From Saprospirales bacterium (lineage in GTDB: Bacteria; Bacteroidota; Bacteroidia; Chitinophagales; Saprospiraceae), in the NCBI GenBank assembly GCA_003559985.1, contig PWJP01000221.1, forward strand, positions 1 to 23,953: DNA of 23,953 nt. The letters are read 5' to 3'. The notes under the pieces are model-generated. The model ran no database searches. It saw nothing but the letters and a program-made list of their open reading frames with translations, and was not told the DNA's origin. The translations under genes and the position numbers were made by a program. The first letter of the stretch is position 1; each line of letters starts with the position of its first letter. Positions 23,684 through 23,953 of the stretch are shown in pieces.

Positions 23684-23891
23684 AGTGGTTAATGCCGAAA
23701 AGATTTATATACATCTCGCCATATAGTTTATCTTTACTAAAACCGTAGAGAGGGAATTTGGGAATCTCCTGGAAATACCGGATAACCACCCCAAATTTAT
23801 AATCACCCTCGACCCCTATTCAGGGGCTTCCGTTGAAGGAATAAAGGTGCTTCAACTGAGTGACTTTTTGTTGATGGAAGAAATCCGGTGA
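23679..23891 (+). pseudogene. 3' remnant of an AAA_14/DUF4143-type ATPase gene with an in-frame stop
   Basis: One continuous frame reads V-V-N-A-E-K-I-Y-I-H-L-A-I, a TAG stop at 23724-23726, then T-K-T-V-E-R-E-F-G-N-L-L (from 23736), I-P-D-N-H-P-K-F-I-I-T-L-D, S-V-E-G-I-K-V and D-F-L-L before a TGA at 23889-23891. I recognise this as the extreme C terminus of the large Bacteroidota/archaeal ATPase family with AAA_14 and DUF4143 domains, where K-I-Y-I-Q-V-A-Y and E-R-E-F-x-x-L are typical and the same spacing is seen across the stop. The Walker A and B ATPase domain and about 300 residues are missing. There is no start codon context. It is therefore a dead fragment, joined directly to the 40-bp repeats. 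Confidence 0.75.
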
Positions 23892-23953
23892 GCGGGGAAA
23901 GTTTTTTGATGACGTCGGACCGGTTGCGCCTGCATCAAAGTTTATTTTCTGAA

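Overview
The window looks like chromosomal DNA from a member of the Bacteroidota. The evidence is a short primary sigma factor without region 1.1 (8897-9766), several promoter-like sites of the TAnnTTTG type used by that phylum, almost no Shine-Dalgarno sequences, and families typical of the phylum: a GWxTD-domain protein, a DUF6794 protein, a START-like protein, a DAHP synthase-chorismate mutase fusion and a small NqrM-like membrane protein. The genus cannot be fixed from what is visible. The region is mostly ordinary housekeeping DNA. No tRNA, rRNA, intact insertion sequence or CRISPR-Cas locus was seen.

Layout. 1-3484: the 3' part of a GWxTD gene, a DUF6794 secreted protein, an MscS-type channel and a MORN-like exported protein, all on the plus strand. 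3730-5106: a YfcC-type carboxylate or amino-acid transporter. 5107-5909: about 800 bp of non-coding DNA full of short degenerate repeats and G/C hairpins. 5910-8504: enoyl-CoA hydratase, then a ferredoxin-NADP reductase/2Fe-2S ferredoxin pair, facing a minus-strand START-like gene. 8897-11341: rpoD with a clear terminator, then an N-terminally extended GAPDH. 11447-15281: a C-terminal processing protease, coaD and pruA. The pruA 3' end overlaps a minus-strand NUDIX gene. 16148-17951: an AI-2E family permease and a lipoprotein of unknown function. 17989-19932: lptC and a CNNM/CorC protein. 19966-21789: the DAHP synthase-chorismate mutase fusion and ribA. 21805-22868: a small Cys-rich membrane protein divergent from mazG. 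23055-23417: a small secreted protein.

The most unusual stretch is the right end. Three 40-bp units repeat in exact register (23564-23683). They run straight into a degraded 3' end of an AAA_14/DUF4143-type ATPase gene, which carries an in-frame TAG (23679-23891). The best reading is a repeat-bearing upstream region joined by deletion to the tail of its gene, but an independent regulatory array cannot be excluded. The second unexplained area is the repeat-rich gap at 5107-5909.

Functional links are mostly pairs rather than one system: FNR with ferredoxin for electron transfer, lptC with a membrane CBS protein for the envelope, and sigma factor with the promoter motif it is expected to read. 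Family calls come from recognising motifs by eye; no database search was run.
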